Positions 41,659 through 50,547 of a stretch of DNA of 64,000 bases are shown piece by piece; the stretch's first letter is position 1; the number at the start of each line of letters is the position of its first letter. The notes under the pieces were generated by a model, which was given only the letters and a program-made list of their open reading frames with translations, was not told the origin of the DNA and searched no databases. The translations under genes and the position numbers were made by a program. Source of the stretch: Caccoplasma sp905210875 (GTDB lineage Bacteria > Bacteroidota > Bacteroidia > Bacteroidales > UBA11471); NCBI GenBank assembly GCA_963931635.1, contig OZ007034.1, positions 1 through 64,000 on the forward strand, in the 5' to 3' direction.

Positions 41659-42567
41659 ATGAAACGACTCAATCTCCTCATCGTCGGGCTCACCATGGCT
41701 GCCTTCGTCGCCACAGCCCAAGAGACAACAACATCTCCATGGACAAAAGCCGGATATGTCGGTCTTAAATTCACCCAATCGAGTTTCACCAACTGGGCTC
41801 AAGGTGGAGAGAATGCTTTGGCTCTCGACGCCCAATTTACCTATCAGGCCGATTATAAAAACGACAAACACTTGTGGCAGAACCGTCTCGAACTGAACTA
41901 CGGTTTCAACCAGACAGGCGACGCTCCACTGAAAAAAACCACCGATAAAATCTATCTTAACTCCAACTACGGTTTCCAGGTTGAGAAGTCTCTTTACATA
42001 AGTGCTTTCTTCACCTATCAGTCGCAATTCTCCAACGGATATCAATATGGTGATGGCAACGATCGCACCTTTGTATCGCGCTTCATGGCCCCCGGATACC
42101 TGTCGGCCGGTATCGGTATCACCTGGACGCCAGCACCCATTGTCTCGGCCGTGTTCACTCCCGTTACCTGGAAAGGCACCTTTGTTCTCGACGATGCCCT
42201 CGCCCAGCAAGGGGCCTTCGGCGTGGAAGAAGGGAACAACGTACTCAACGAAATGGGTGCCAACCTCAAAGTCGAGCTCAACTACGATATCATGAAAAAC
42301 GTCAATCTCTACTCCCGGCTCAATCTCTTCTCGGATTACATGCGTGGCAAAGAAGCCCGTAACATTGATGTCTCATGGGACGTACAGATAAACATGACCA
42401 TCAACAAATGGTTATCGGCTTCGGTCTCGACCAACCTCGTCTACGACAACGACATAAAATTTGCTTACGACCTGAAAGATGCCGCAGGCAACATCATAGG
42501 ACAAGGCAAATGTGCCAAGGTGCAATTCAAAGAGGTTCTCGCCCTCGGTCTGCAATACAATTTCTAA
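41659..42567 (+). CDS. DUF3078 outer-membrane beta-barrel protein
   Basis: 302 residues. Signal peptide (LNLLIVGLTMAAFVATAQ), then the DUF3078 block WTKAGYVGLKFTQSSFTNWA (about 30-49), GGENALALDAQF, and repeating amphipathic strands ending in LALGLQYNF, an outer-membrane C-terminal signal. The family is Bacteroidota-specific and of unknown function. Monocistronic with strong terminator. Confidence 0.85.
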   Translation: MKRLNLLIVGLTMAAFVATAQETTTSPWTKAGYVGLKFTQSSFTNWAQGGENALALDAQFTYQADYKNDKHLWQNRLELNYGFNQTGDAPLKKTTDKIYLNSNYGFQVEKSLYISAFFTYQSQFSNGYQYGDGNDRTFVSRFMAPGYLSAGIGITWTPAPIVSAVFTPVTWKGTFVLDDALAQQGAFGVEEGNNVLNEMGANLKVELNYDIMKNVNLYSRLNLFSDYMRGKEARNIDVSWDVQINMTINKWLSASVSTNLVYDNDIKFAYDLKDAAGNIIGQGKCAKVQFKEVLALGLQYNF

Positions 42568-42578
42568 ATTCCATATCG

Positions 42579-42622
42579 TGCAAAGGGCGGGGTGCTTATA
42601 AAAAGCACCCCGCCCTTTGCAC
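42579..42622 (+). terminator. Strong terminator after the DUF3078 gene
   Basis: A perfect 20-bp stem (42579-42598 with 42603-42622), GC-rich, with a short ATAA loop. Confidence 0.85.
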
Positions 42623-42675
42623 ACCTCCCTGTTTTTTTTCTATCTTTCACCGTCAAACCCTCACAACACCTCCCA

Positions 42676-43134
42676 ATGGACACCTTCATCAACATCATTG
42701 GCCTGGCCTCTTTCATCTACCTCTTCATCATCGGGGCCAAAGCCTTCAAGAAAAAAATCACACCGCCCCCCACCAACCCTTTTCTCCAAGACTACAACCC
42801 CCCTCGCAACACCCATCTGGGCGAAATCGCCGGCATGCCCTGCCGCATAATTTACTGTGAATATTTCGCAAATATTTACACGCCCCGTCGGCTCACCCGC
42901 GACGAAGCCGAGGCCCTTATCCGCGACAAGCAAGAGTACCTTATCAGCGACAAGCAAGAAAACATTATCACGGGAAGTGCTGATTTTCATATTGTCCCCG
43001 ACGCAAATTTCTACCGTCCCGACTGCCCTATGGGCGTCAAAGATTTCGACATCAGCTCCACATCTGCCTATGGCAAGTACCTGCGCCGCAACGACACCTG
43101 GATCATGATTTTTGGTTTCGATACCCCGAGCTGA
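42676..43134 (+). CDS. Small membrane-anchored protein, copy 1 of a tandem pair
   Basis: 152 residues from ATG 42676. One N-terminal membrane span (INIIGLASFIYLFIIGAKAF), a short basic stretch, then a soluble domain with GMPCRIIYC, TRDEAEALIRDK and an aromatic end (TWIMIFGFD). I do not recognise the family. The leader and first 30 codons are nearly identical to the copy at 43188, so a recent tandem duplication is clear. Confidence 0.6.
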   Translation: MDTFINIIGLASFIYLFIIGAKAFKKKITPPPTNPFLQDYNPPRNTHLGEIAGMPCRIIYCEYFANIYTPRRLTRDEAEALIRDKQEYLISDKQENIITGSADFHIVPDANFYRPDCPMGVKDFDISSTSAYGKYLRRNDTWIMIFGFDTPS

Positions 43135-43187
43135 CACCTCTCTGTTTTTTCCTACCTTTCACCGTCAAACCCTCACAACACCTCCCC

Positions 43188-43618
43188 ATGGACACCTTCA
43201 TCAACATCATTGGCCTGGCCTCTTTCATCTACCTCTTCATCTTAGGAGCCAAAGCCTTCAAGAAAAAAATCACACCGCCCCCCGCACTCGTCAAGTCGAC
43301 CATTACGATACAGGTTCACACCCGCCTGTGCGAGAACGAATACGAAGGCATGCCCTGCCGCATATTCTGTTCCGACGACAACGACTTTACCCACATTTAT
43401 ACCCCCCGCCCTGTCTCCAAGAATCTGCCGAAGCCATTATTCGCGACACCCCCGACCTCATGAAGTGCTACATCTACTTTCACACCGCCTCCGACAAAGC
43501 CTATTATCGTACGCCACTCTCTATACGCGATATCGACGCAACCAACCCATACGGCCAGTACATGCGCACCGACGACGGCTACTACACCCGGATTTTCGGT
43601 TTCAACACCTCGCGGTGA
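43188..43618 (+). pseudogene. Copy 2 of the tandem pair, frameshifted
   Basis: The copy starts with the same MDTFINIIGLASFIYLFI as copy 1 and keeps GMPCRIFC and IYTPRP, but the frame shifts by one base near 43415-43425 (one base fewer than copy 1 between the CGC codon and GCCGAAGCC). The original frame stops at 43463, while the true C-terminus (ESAEAIIRDT ... YYTRIFGFN) continues in the next frame to 43618. Either a pseudogene or a sequencing error in one base. Confidence 0.65.
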
Positions 43619-43733
43619 TCCCCCCACACACTTTTACCCCCGCGGAAAAGAGGCGGATCAAGAAACAATATTCCCTTCGGCCGATATTGCTATTGAGCAT
43701 ATTTCTCCCGTATAAGAGGAGGGTAATAAAACG

Positions 43734-43769
43734 ACAGAGGGTCTTATCAAGTTTGATAAGACCCTCTGT
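43734..43769 (-). terminator. Terminator of the tRNA-Gln gene
   Basis: A perfect 17-bp stem (ACAGAGGGTCTTATCAA with its complement) and 2-base loop lie 13 bp beyond the tRNA 3' end. Confidence 0.75.
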
Positions 43770-43781
43770 CTCTGAAAATTG

Positions 43782-43852
43782 TTGCCCGGGAAGGACTCGA
43801 ACCCTCACAGGCGGAACCAGAATCCGAAGTGCTACCATTACACCACCGGGCA
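43782..43852 (-). tRNA. tRNA-Gln (CTG)
   Basis: 71 bases on the minus strand: 7-bp acceptor TGCCCGG/CCGGGCA, T-loop TTCGAGT, anticodon loop TTCTGGT giving anticodon CTG. CCA is not encoded. Confidence 0.9.
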
Positions 43853-43944
43853 ATTTTCGACTGCAAAGGTGCAAATTTATTTTTTATTACAAACGCTTTG
43901 CAGTAGCTTTTTTTCGCCAATTAACTTTTATTAGAAATTCAACT

Positions 43945-44661
43945 CTACTGAGGCAATGACGACTCAATAGCCTTATAGGTTGTATCAATAAGAGAGTCCA
44001 TATCGTAATGACCATCGACCCCCGGATAGACGGGCTCATGTATCGTAAGGGTAATTTTTCCGGGACGTATGAGTTTTGAGTTTTTCGATAAAACTCGATA
44101 GGAACCATCAATGGTCATGGGTACAACCGGGAGAGAGAGGTCGTCGGCTATCTGATAGGCACCCTTCTTGAAGCGATGCAGACGACCATCGGGCGTACGC
44201 GAACCTTCAGGAAAGACTACCAGAGACATGCCGCGGGTGAGTATCTTTTCGGCGGCGGCCAGAGTCTCACGCAGCCCCTTACCCGAACGATCGACAAAGA
44301 TGAATCCGGCCGCAGCGCAAGCAGCTCCTACAAAGGGTATATGCCGCAAGGAATTTTTCATCATCCACTTGAATTTATGTCCCAGATAGCCATAGACAAG
44401 AAATATGTCGTAAGCACCCTGATGATTGGCCACAAAAACGTAAGAAGTGGAGCTGTCGAGTTTTTCCTTGCCACGGACCTCAACCCGCACCAAGGAAACA
44501 ATACAGAACAAGCGCGACCAGATGAGCCCGGGGTAATAACCCCACACCCGATGATCGCCCCAAAAACAACCAACTATGGTGACAAGTGCCGTAAGTATGG
44601 TAATCACAACCATGATGGGCATGACAATAAGCCACTGATAAAGAAATCGCAGAACAACCAT
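43945..44661 (-). CDS. 1-acyl-sn-glycerol-3-phosphate acyltransferase (PlsC family)
   Basis: 238 residues. Two N-terminal membrane spans (about 5-50), acyltransferase block I NHQGAYDIF (the family HX4D appears as H-Q-G-A-Y-D, about 78-83), block II-like FVDRSGKG, and block III FPEGSRTPDG (about 155-164). It makes phosphatidic acid from lysophosphatidic acid at the inner membrane. It is flanked by tRNA genes and not in an obvious operon. Confidence 0.88.
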   Translation of the reverse strand: MVVLRFLYQWLIVMPIMVVITILTALVTIVGCFWGDHRVWGYYPGLIWSRLFCIVSLVRVEVRGKEKLDSSTSYVFVANHQGAYDIFLVYGYLGHKFKWMMKNSLRHIPFVGAACAAAGFIFVDRSGKGLRETLAAAEKILTRGMSLVVFPEGSRTPDGRLHRFKKGAYQIADDLSLPVVPMTIDGSYRVLSKNSKLIRPGKITLTIHEPVYPGVDGHYDMDSLIDTTYKAIESSLPQ

Positions 44662-44692
44662 TTCTGAAACTTTATTGGGTGGGTTAATACAG

Positions 44693-44725
44693 AAAAAGGC
44701 ATTGTAAATGTTACAATGCCTTTTT
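44693..44725. terminator. Terminator of the tRNA cluster
   Basis: AAAAAGGCATTGTAA pairs with its complement across an ATG loop, just beyond the 3' end of tRNA-Leu(GAG) and upstream of plsC. Confidence 0.75.
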
Positions 44726-44727
44726 GT

Positions 44728-44814
44728 TGGTGTCCGAGATGAGATTCGAACTCACACGATCCAATGATCACTACCCCCTCAAAGTAGCGTGTCTACCAAT
44801 TTCACCACCCGGAC
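44728..44814 (-). tRNA. tRNA-Leu (GAG)
   Basis: 87 bases including encoded CCA: acceptor GTCCGGG/CTCGGAC, long variable arm, anticodon stem CTACT/GGTAG with loop TTGAGGG, anticodon GAG. Confidence 0.9.
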
Positions 44815-44835
44815 AAAATACGTTTTATATGAAGG

Positions 44836-44920
44836 TGCCCAAAACAGGACTCGAACCTGCACGTTCGCAATAAACACTAGTCCCTGAAACTAGCGCGTCT
44901 ACCAATTCCGCCATTTGGGC
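44836..44920 (-). tRNA. tRNA-Leu (CAG)
   Basis: 85 bases: acceptor GCCCAAA/TTTTGGGC-type pairing, long variable arm, anticodon stem CTAGT/ACTAG with loop TTCAGGG, anticodon CAG. CCA is not encoded. Confidence 0.9.
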
Positions 44921-44941
44921 TCGAGAACTTCGTAAAACGAT

Positions 44942-45017
44942 TGGAGCGAAAAACGGGACTCGAACCCGCGACCCTAACCTTGGCAAGGTTATGCTCTACC
45001 AACTGAGCTATTTTCGC
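44942..45017 (-). tRNA. tRNA-Gly (GCC), copy 2
   Basis: 76 bases with encoded CCA: acceptor GCGAAAA/TTTTCGC, anticodon stem TAACC/GGTTA, loop TTGCCAA, anticodon GCC. Sequence identical to the copy at 45043. Confidence 0.93.
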
Positions 45018-45042
45018 ATTTCAATATGTCAAAGAATTTTCT

Positions 45043-45118
45043 TGGAGCGAAAAACGGGACTCGAACCCGCGACCCTAACCTTGGCAAGGTTATGCTCTAC
45101 CAACTGAGCTATTTTCGC
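45043..45118 (-). tRNA. tRNA-Gly (GCC), copy 1
   Basis: Identical to 44942-45017, 25 bp upstream of it on the same transcript. First gene of a Gly-Gly-Leu-Leu tRNA cluster. Confidence 0.93.
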
Positions 45119-45214
45119 GTTTGCGGTTGCAAATATACGACGGTTGTTTGACTTGTGCAAATAGTTGAGATAATTTTCTTCAAAAAAAATTAGACTATCT
45201 TATAAATGAGCATT

Positions 45215-45814
45215 TTACCGTCGGCCTATCAAGGCAAAAAATTCTTCGCGCCGCGACAAATCTTCAAATACGCCGGTATAAGAGCTGGTTGTTGTTATGG
45301 CACCCTGCTTCTCTACACCGCGCATCTGCATACAAAGATGACGCGACTCAATGACCACGATGACCCCCTGCGCATGGAGTGCCGTCTGCAAGCTCTCACA
45401 TATCTCCGAGGTGAGTCGCTCCTGCAATTGCAGGCGGCGGGCAAAGGCATCGACAAGCCGGGCCAACTTACTGAGACCGGTTACGCAACCGTCGGGTACA
45501 TACCCAATGTGGGCCTTCCCAAAGAAAGGTAATATGTGATGCTCACAAAAAGAGTAAAACTCAATATCTTTTACGACGACGATCTGTCCGCGCGAACCGT
45601 ATTCTTCCTTGAAGAGGGCCGACTTGATAATCTCTTCGGGCGATTTACGGTATCCCGAGGTAAGGGCCAGCATGGCTTTGGCTGCGCGTACGGGAGTTTT
45701 CACCAGACCTTCACGGGCAGGGTCTTCTCCCAAAAGTTCGAGTATGGCTTTATAATGGGCGGCCAACTGTTCTACACGCTGGTCGTCGGTGAGGTTCTGT
45801 ATACTGTCGGACAT
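45215..45814 (-). CDS. folE: GTP cyclohydrolase I FolE
   Basis: 199 residues; makes dihydroneopterin triphosphate, the first step to folate. Zinc ligands in FYSFCEHHILPFFGKAHIGY (about 105-124), the substrate block GLSKLARLVD and the C-terminal Cys in SRHLCMQMRGV. It is the last gene of the tpiA-SPOR-folE group (3 bp after the SPOR gene), a conserved Bacteroidales arrangement. Confidence 0.96.
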   Translation of the reverse strand: MSDSIQNLTDDQRVEQLAAHYKAILELLGEDPAREGLVKTPVRAAKAMLALTSGYRKSPEEIIKSALFKEEYGSRGQIVVVKDIEFYSFCEHHILPFFGKAHIGYVPDGCVTGLSKLARLVDAFARRLQLQERLTSEICESLQTALHAQGVIVVIESRHLCMQMRGVEKQGAITTTSSYTGVFEDLSRREEFFALIGRR

Positions 45815-45817
45815 GAA

Positions 45818-46306
45818 TTATTCTTTATATAACGGCAATACGATTTCGTCTTTAACGATACGCATCTCGACCGAATACTTGGGAAACTTTTTCTTTAACA
45901 ACTGCATTTGCGTGTTGGCCTCTTCATATGTGCGATAGTCACCCACACGCAGCCGCCAGAAAGGCGAAAGATAGGTTACATAAATAGGTATCTGAGGCAT
46001 ATCCTGTGCTACGACATCGGAACGCAGTTCGGCCTCTTCACGGGAGTTGCGTTTATTGTCGGAGAAGAGCTGTATGCGATAGCCCTGCGTGGCGATATTT
46101 CCATCTTTGTCGACTTTCAACGTACCGCTGTTACGGGAGAGTCGCATATCGAGAACAGAGTCTTGATGCAACACAACACGGGCGCCGTTTAACGAACGGC
46201 CCAACGATTGCACAATCGTCGTGTCGATACTGTATGCCTGTGCTTGCGCCGTAAAAGTACCACAGACGGCAAGGAGTATGGGAAGGAGGAATGTTCTTAG
46301 TGTCAT
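45818..46306 (-). CDS. SPOR-domain periplasmic protein
   Basis: 162 residues: signal peptide (TFLLPILLAVCGTFTAQAQA), then a linker and a C-terminal SPOR domain (about 78-150; GYRIQLFSDNKRNSREEAEL, FWRLRVGDYRTYEEANTQM). SPOR domains bind denuded glycan strands of septal peptidoglycan. It lies 3 bp upstream of folE and 67 bp after tpiA. Confidence 0.85.
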   Translation of the reverse strand: MTLRTFLLPILLAVCGTFTAQAQAYSIDTTIVQSLGRSLNGARVVLHQDSVLDMRLSRNSGTLKVDKDGNIATQGYRIQLFSDNKRNSREEAELRSDVVAQDMPQIPIYVTYLSPFWRLRVGDYRTYEEANTQMQLLKKKFPKYSVEMRIVKDEIVLPLYKE

Positions 46307-46373
46307 AGCGGATAGAATAAGCGAGGGAACAGGACGATTGTATCGTTCTGTTCCCCTTGGAGATTAGCTGTTT

Positions 46374-47129
46374 TTAAAATGCTTCAATAATACCCATGAA
46401 CGACTCTACTTCGAGAGCGGCTCCACCAATGAGTCCACCATCGACGTCGGGGTTGGCAAACAGTTCCTTAGCGTTGGAGGGTTTGCAGCTTCCGCCGTAA
46501 AGTATGGAGCAGTTTTCGGACACCTCTTTTCCGTATTTATCGGCCAAGGTCTGACGGATAAACGCGTGCATCTCCTGAGCCTGAGCGGCAGTGGCCGTCT
46601 TTCCGGTACCGATGGCCCACACGGGTTCATAAGCCAAGATGATTTTTCCAAACTCTTCGGCCGAGAGGTTGAAGAGAGAACCTTCGATTTGGGCTTTTAC
46701 CACATCGAAGTGTTTTCCGGCTTCACGTTCTTCAAGTACCTCACCGATGCAGAAGATGGGCGTCAGATTATTGGCCAGTGCGAGAAGCACTTTTTCTTTA
46801 AGAATTTCGGGAGTCTCGTGATAATAGGCACGACGTTCGGAGTGACCCAAGATCACATATTTAGCACCGGTAGAAGCCACCATGGCAGCCGATACCTCTC
46901 CGGTATAGGCACCCGAAGCCTTGTCGGCACAGTTCTCGGCAGCAACGCCTATTTTAGTGGTATCAATAGTCTGAGTAATCGATGCAAGATGTATAAACGG
47001 AGTACCGATTATCACATCGCAATTTACTTTTTTACCTGCCAATGCGGCTTCAATACCTTTTGCCAATGTCAAACCTTCTTGCAGGGTTTTGTTCATCTTC
47101 CAGTTCCCTGCTACAATGTTTTTTCTCAT
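46374..47129 (-). CDS. tpiA: Triose-phosphate isomerase TpiA
   Basis: 251 residues, TIM barrel. GNWKMNKT (6-13; Asn, Lys), the catalytic His in LGHSERR (about 96-102), the catalytic Glu in AYEPVWAIGTGKTAT (about 165-179) and the phosphate-binding YGGSCKP and GGLIGGAAL. It interconverts DHAP and glyceraldehyde-3-phosphate. 14 bp after the BT_3928-like gene, same operon. Confidence 0.97.
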   Translation of the reverse strand: MRKNIVAGNWKMNKTLQEGLTLAKGIEAALAGKKVNCDVIIGTPFIHLASITQTIDTTKIGVAAENCADKASGAYTGEVSAAMVASTGAKYVILGHSERRAYYHETPEILKEKVLLALANNLTPIFCIGEVLEEREAGKHFDVVKAQIEGSLFNLSAEEFGKIILAYEPVWAIGTGKTATAAQAQEMHAFIRQTLADKYGKEVSENCSILYGGSCKPSNAKELFANPDVDGGLIGGAALEVESFMGIIEAF

Positions 47130-47143
47130 AATACAAACAATAT

Positions 47144-48496
47144 TTATATGGGTTTCTTTTCGTTGTTTTTGTGGTTCTTCTCCAACAGTTTCTCCCGCAT
47201 TCTACGCAGGCGGGCCACCCGGCGCACCCTGGCTTGCACAACATAGGCCTCGACTGTCTTTGAGGTAAGCAGGAGCAGGAGCATCGGTACGAAAAAGATG
47301 ACCAGCAAAGTCAGTAGTGGGCGTAGATGGGTATAAGGCGACAACTGACCGAACGGCAGCTGATCGATGGGAGCATTCCATTCCGCCTCGCCGGGCAGAT
47401 GAGCCGGCCGCACTTTCTTTATAATAACACCGTCGTGCAAAAGCACAATACCGGGATTACCCCGCATAATCGTCCGAAGGGTCGACGCATCCATGGAATA
47501 GAAGGGATAGTCGGCCCCGGTATTGTCTTGCCACTCAACAATCTCTTCCGGCGTAGATGCGGTAAGACAATAAAGGTTGTAGTGATATTCCCGGGTATAA
47601 TCATAGAGTTCGTCAATCTTGTCGATGGCACTGCTTTCGGCCACGGCAAGGGAGGGAGAGAGTATGAGAAATGTATATCCGGGGTCGGAGAGTATCGCCT
47701 CGGTAATATCGTCTTCCCCATCGTAAATGACAAAATTACGAATTGTCGACGATGAGGACACGGCCGACTCTACTCGTTCCACAAAATGCCAAGCCGTGTC
47801 GGTAGGCAGGTCATCGGCAGCAAACTCTTCCAGCCGGTCGCCGTTACGGTAGAGATAACGCGGCATATCAAACGCATCGAGAGAAAGAGCAGCCTTGATG
47901 TCGGTACCCACTTTATAGGGCCGAAAATCAAGAATGGGCTGATAGTAATAGGCATACATCGAAATGCCTACGGCATAAAACAGCACGAAGTAAAGGGTAA
48001 GTGGTTGTATCTCTTTGTGGTAGACACTGCGGATACGCCGGTTGCCACACAACAATACAATCGACAAGAGCAGCAACACGATATTCTTTGCAAACGACTG
48101 CCAATGGGTGAGATAGAGAGCTTCACCGAAACAGCCGCAATCGCTGATGGGATTGGCCAGCGCCAAGTACAACGTGAGCGGCGTCATGACGAGCATCGTA
48201 AGGAAGAGCAATACCGACGTTACACGACGGTAGGAACCGAAAAGGAGATTAACGCCCAATATCAATTCATATACCCCCAGGCACACGGCAATGAAGAAGG
48301 CTATGGGCAGTGCAAAGTCGAGGTCAAAGGCTTCGAGGTACTCTCTTATCTTCAACGATGTACCGGCCGGATCGATTGACTTGACAAACCCCGAAAAGGC
48401 AAATGTCGCACCGACGACCAGACGCGCCAGCACGACAAGCACAGGTTCAATTCTACGCTGCCAAAGGGTATTTGCCTTTTTATTCTCCATATTCAA
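47144..48496 (-). CDS. BT_3928-like DoxX/MauE membrane protein with thioredoxin-like C-terminus
   Basis: 450 residues. The N-terminal DoxX/MauE part has about five spans (20-190) with FAFSGFVKSIDP and the redox-type ISDCGCFGE (about 120-128). The periplasmic region at about 210-385 is thioredoxin-fold-like (FLILSPSLAVAESS, GNPGIVLLHDG). A final span at about 405-425 and a basic tail follow. Expected role: membrane disulfide or electron transfer, unproven. The start overlaps the DUF1599 stop by 17 bp. DUF1599, this gene, tpiA, SPOR and folE form the conserved operon. Confidence 0.8.
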   Translation of the reverse strand: MNMENKKANTLWQRRIEPVLVVLARLVVGATFAFSGFVKSIDPAGTSLKIREYLEAFDLDFALPIAFFIAVCLGVYELILGVNLLFGSYRRVTSVLLFLTMLVMTPLTLYLALANPISDCGCFGEALYLTHWQSFAKNIVLLLLSIVLLCGNRRIRSVYHKEIQPLTLYFVLFYAVGISMYAYYYQPILDFRPYKVGTDIKAALSLDAFDMPRYLYRNGDRLEEFAADDLPTDTAWHFVERVESAVSSSSTIRNFVIYDGEDDITEAILSDPGYTFLILSPSLAVAESSAIDKIDELYDYTREYHYNLYCLTASTPEEIVEWQDNTGADYPFYSMDASTLRTIMRGNPGIVLLHDGVIIKKVRPAHLPGEAEWNAPIDQLPFGQLSPYTHLRPLLTLLVIFFVPMLLLLLTSKTVEAYVVQARVRRVARLRRMREKLLEKNHKNNEKKPI

Positions 48497-49022
48497 TTTT
48501 TATCAATCCGAAAAGCGAATAATTAATCATGTCCATATAGTTGGCATCGACACCTTCGGACACCAGCGTGCGGCCGTCGTGATTCTCAATCTGCTTGGTA
48601 CGGCATATTTTCATGAGTATCAGGTCGGTATACGACGAAGGTCGCATACCTCTCCACGCCTCGTCGTAGTCGTGATTCTTGGCATACATGAGGTTTTTGG
48701 TCACAGTCATGTGCTTGTCATAGAGTTCGAGAGCCTTTTCGTTGGAGATGTCGACATGGTCGGTGTAGCCCAGTTCGAGCTGAATGAGAGCAATGACACC
48801 GTAATTGACAATGCCTATGATTTCGGAGCGTATGCCTTCGTCGATCATCGACGAACCTTTTTCTTCGATGCTCCGTATGCGTTTGGCCTTGATATATATC
48901 TGGTCGGTCAGCGACGAGGGGCGCATAATACGCCACGAAGCACCGTAATCTTCGAGTTTGCGGGAGAACAGATCCCGGCAGATGGATATGACTTTCTCAA
49001 ATTGTGCAACAGTATCGGCCAT
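48480..49022 (-). CDS. DUF1599 family protein
   Basis: A 180-residue soluble, helical protein with two similar halves: the pattern DYGASWRIMRPSSLTDQI (about 42-59) recurs as DEAWRGMRPSSYTDLI (about 120-135). DUF1599 is Bacteroidota-specific with unknown function; the all-alpha duplicated fold suggests a MazG-like nucleotide hydrolase relative, but this is not shown. First gene of the operon running to folE. Confidence 0.82.
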   Translation of the reverse strand: MADTVAQFEKVISICRDLFSRKLEDYGASWRIMRPSSLTDQIYIKAKRIRSIEEKGSSMIDEGIRSEIIGIVNYGVIALIQLELGYTDHVDISNEKALELYDKHMTVTKNLMYAKNHDYDEAWRGMRPSSYTDLILMKICRTKQIENHDGRTLVSEGVDANYMDMINYSLFGLIKIEYGE

Positions 49023-49091
49023 AATGTTATTTTTTCACCTGCAAAGGTAAGCATAATAAGTGAAACGGGGAAATGTGTGCCGATTTGATTT

Positions 49092-50366
49092 TCAACTTCC
49101 CGACCGTCTCTTTTCAATCTCTTCGCGGTAGAGAGCCATGTATCGACCTGCCACAACTTCGGGGGCATAGGCCGACAGCACCTCGTCTCTTGCCGCCTGC
49201 GAGAAAGCGGGATAGTCGACTTCATAGAGCAGGGTGTATATGCCATGGGCAAAATCTTCGGCCGACCTGTACCGGGCGACATAGCCGTTGCGGCCATGGT
49301 CTATCATCTCGGGAATACCTCCGGTGTCGAACCCGACGCAGGGCACACCACAAGCCATGGCTTCCATGACGGTATTGGGCAGATTGTCTTCGAGCGAAGG
49401 TATGACAAAGAGGTCGGCAGCATTGTAGATATCGGTCAGACGGGCCGTATCGTCGATATAGCCCGTGGCGTAGAAAGCAACCGGCAGGCGACCGTCGAGT
49501 TCGGGCGGACGTTTGCCCATTAGCACTATGGACAACTCGTCTTTTAGTTGGGGCGAGGTGCGAAGGAGTATCTCCAAGGCCTCGACCAGATAGGCAAAGC
49601 CCTTGCGTTCATCGGAAATCTTGACCGACCCGAAAAGCAGGATTTTACGGTCGGGGGGAAAACCGTACCGACGGCGGGCCGCCGCCTTGTCGGCCGGAGC
49701 AAAAAGCGACACATCGATAGGATTAGGTATGCTCGACACCAACTGCTGCCGACAGAGGGCACTCTGTCGGGCCATATCACCCAGCCACCGACTGCACGCC
49801 ACAAAGTGTACGGAGCGGCCGGCATAGATTTTCGCTTTGCGGCGAAAGACCCGTCGGGAAAGGTCTCCGGCCCCTCCCCCGCCCCTCAGATAGGGACAGT
49901 GGTGACACTCCTCCTTGAAACGGGTGCATTGCCCAGGATAATGGCAAATACCCGTACAGGGCCACAAGTCGTGCAGGGTCCACACGACAGGCTTTCCCGC
50001 ATCGAGAATCTTGCGGATATCGCGGAGCGAGAGCATGCCCTGATTGACCCAGTGCAGATGGATTACATCGGCATGCTCGAACTCGGGCAGAGAAGTAATG
50101 TCGACTCCCGCATCGGCCACATCGACCGAGAAAAGATGCCGCTTCGAAAAACGGTTGGCCACCCACACGACAATGCGCTCCCACAGGAAGCGCCATCGCA
50201 TGAGAGTGGGGTTACCCACCGTCACCACGTCGGGGTTGCAGGTCGACTTGTCTCTCACGGCCATTTTCACCTCCACGCCGCTCTTCTGCAAGGCGGCCAT
50301 CAACCGGCCGGCAGCTACGGCAGCTCCACCCTCGCGTTCCGATGTATTGATTATCAGGACTCTCAT
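49092..50366 (-). CDS. Glycosyltransferase family 4
   Basis: 424 residues, GT-B fold. The N-terminal domain has GGAAVAAGRLMAAL (about 13-26), IHLHWVNQGML and a cysteine-rich LWPCTGICHYPGQC...CHHCPYL insertion typical of WcaC-like cell-surface transferases. The nucleotide-sugar half has FGSVKISDERKG, FVIPSLEDNLPNTVMEAMAC (about 322-341) and GGIPEMI. It would add a sugar to a lipid-linked surface glycan. Divergent from wecC/wecB. Confidence 0.85.
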   Translation of the reverse strand: MRVLIINTSEREGGAAVAAGRLMAALQKSGVEVKMAVRDKSTCNPDVVTVGNPTLMRWRFLWERIVVWVANRFSKRHLFSVDVADAGVDITSLPEFEHADVIHLHWVNQGMLSLRDIRKILDAGKPVVWTLHDLWPCTGICHYPGQCTRFKEECHHCPYLRGGGGAGDLSRRVFRRKAKIYAGRSVHFVACSRWLGDMARQSALCRQQLVSSIPNPIDVSLFAPADKAAARRRYGFPPDRKILLFGSVKISDERKGFAYLVEALEILLRTSPQLKDELSIVLMGKRPPELDGRLPVAFYATGYIDDTARLTDIYNAADLFVIPSLEDNLPNTVMEAMACGVPCVGFDTGGIPEMIDHGRNGYVARYRSAEDFAHGIYTLLYEVDYPAFSQAARDEVLSAYAPEVVAGRYMALYREEIEKRRSGS

Positions 50367-50547
50367 TCTCCCCTCAATTTTAACATGACAAAAATACCTT
50401 TTTTTGATTTGAAAAAAGATGAAAGTCGCATTTTATTTTTAATTTTGCACCATTTTATTGCGCAGAGCAATCGTGCGTCGCCCATCTCACCGCCTATAAA
50501 GGCACTCAACCACGCACGCCCACACAACAGAGTCATTGAAAGTCAAG

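Noticed and set aside
44728..45118. tRNA cluster as an integration site for the island
   Set aside because: The tRNA genes are complete, 20 kb away from the island, and no integrase or repeated tRNA 3' end lies beside them; the two tRNA-Gly copies are ordinary duplicates.
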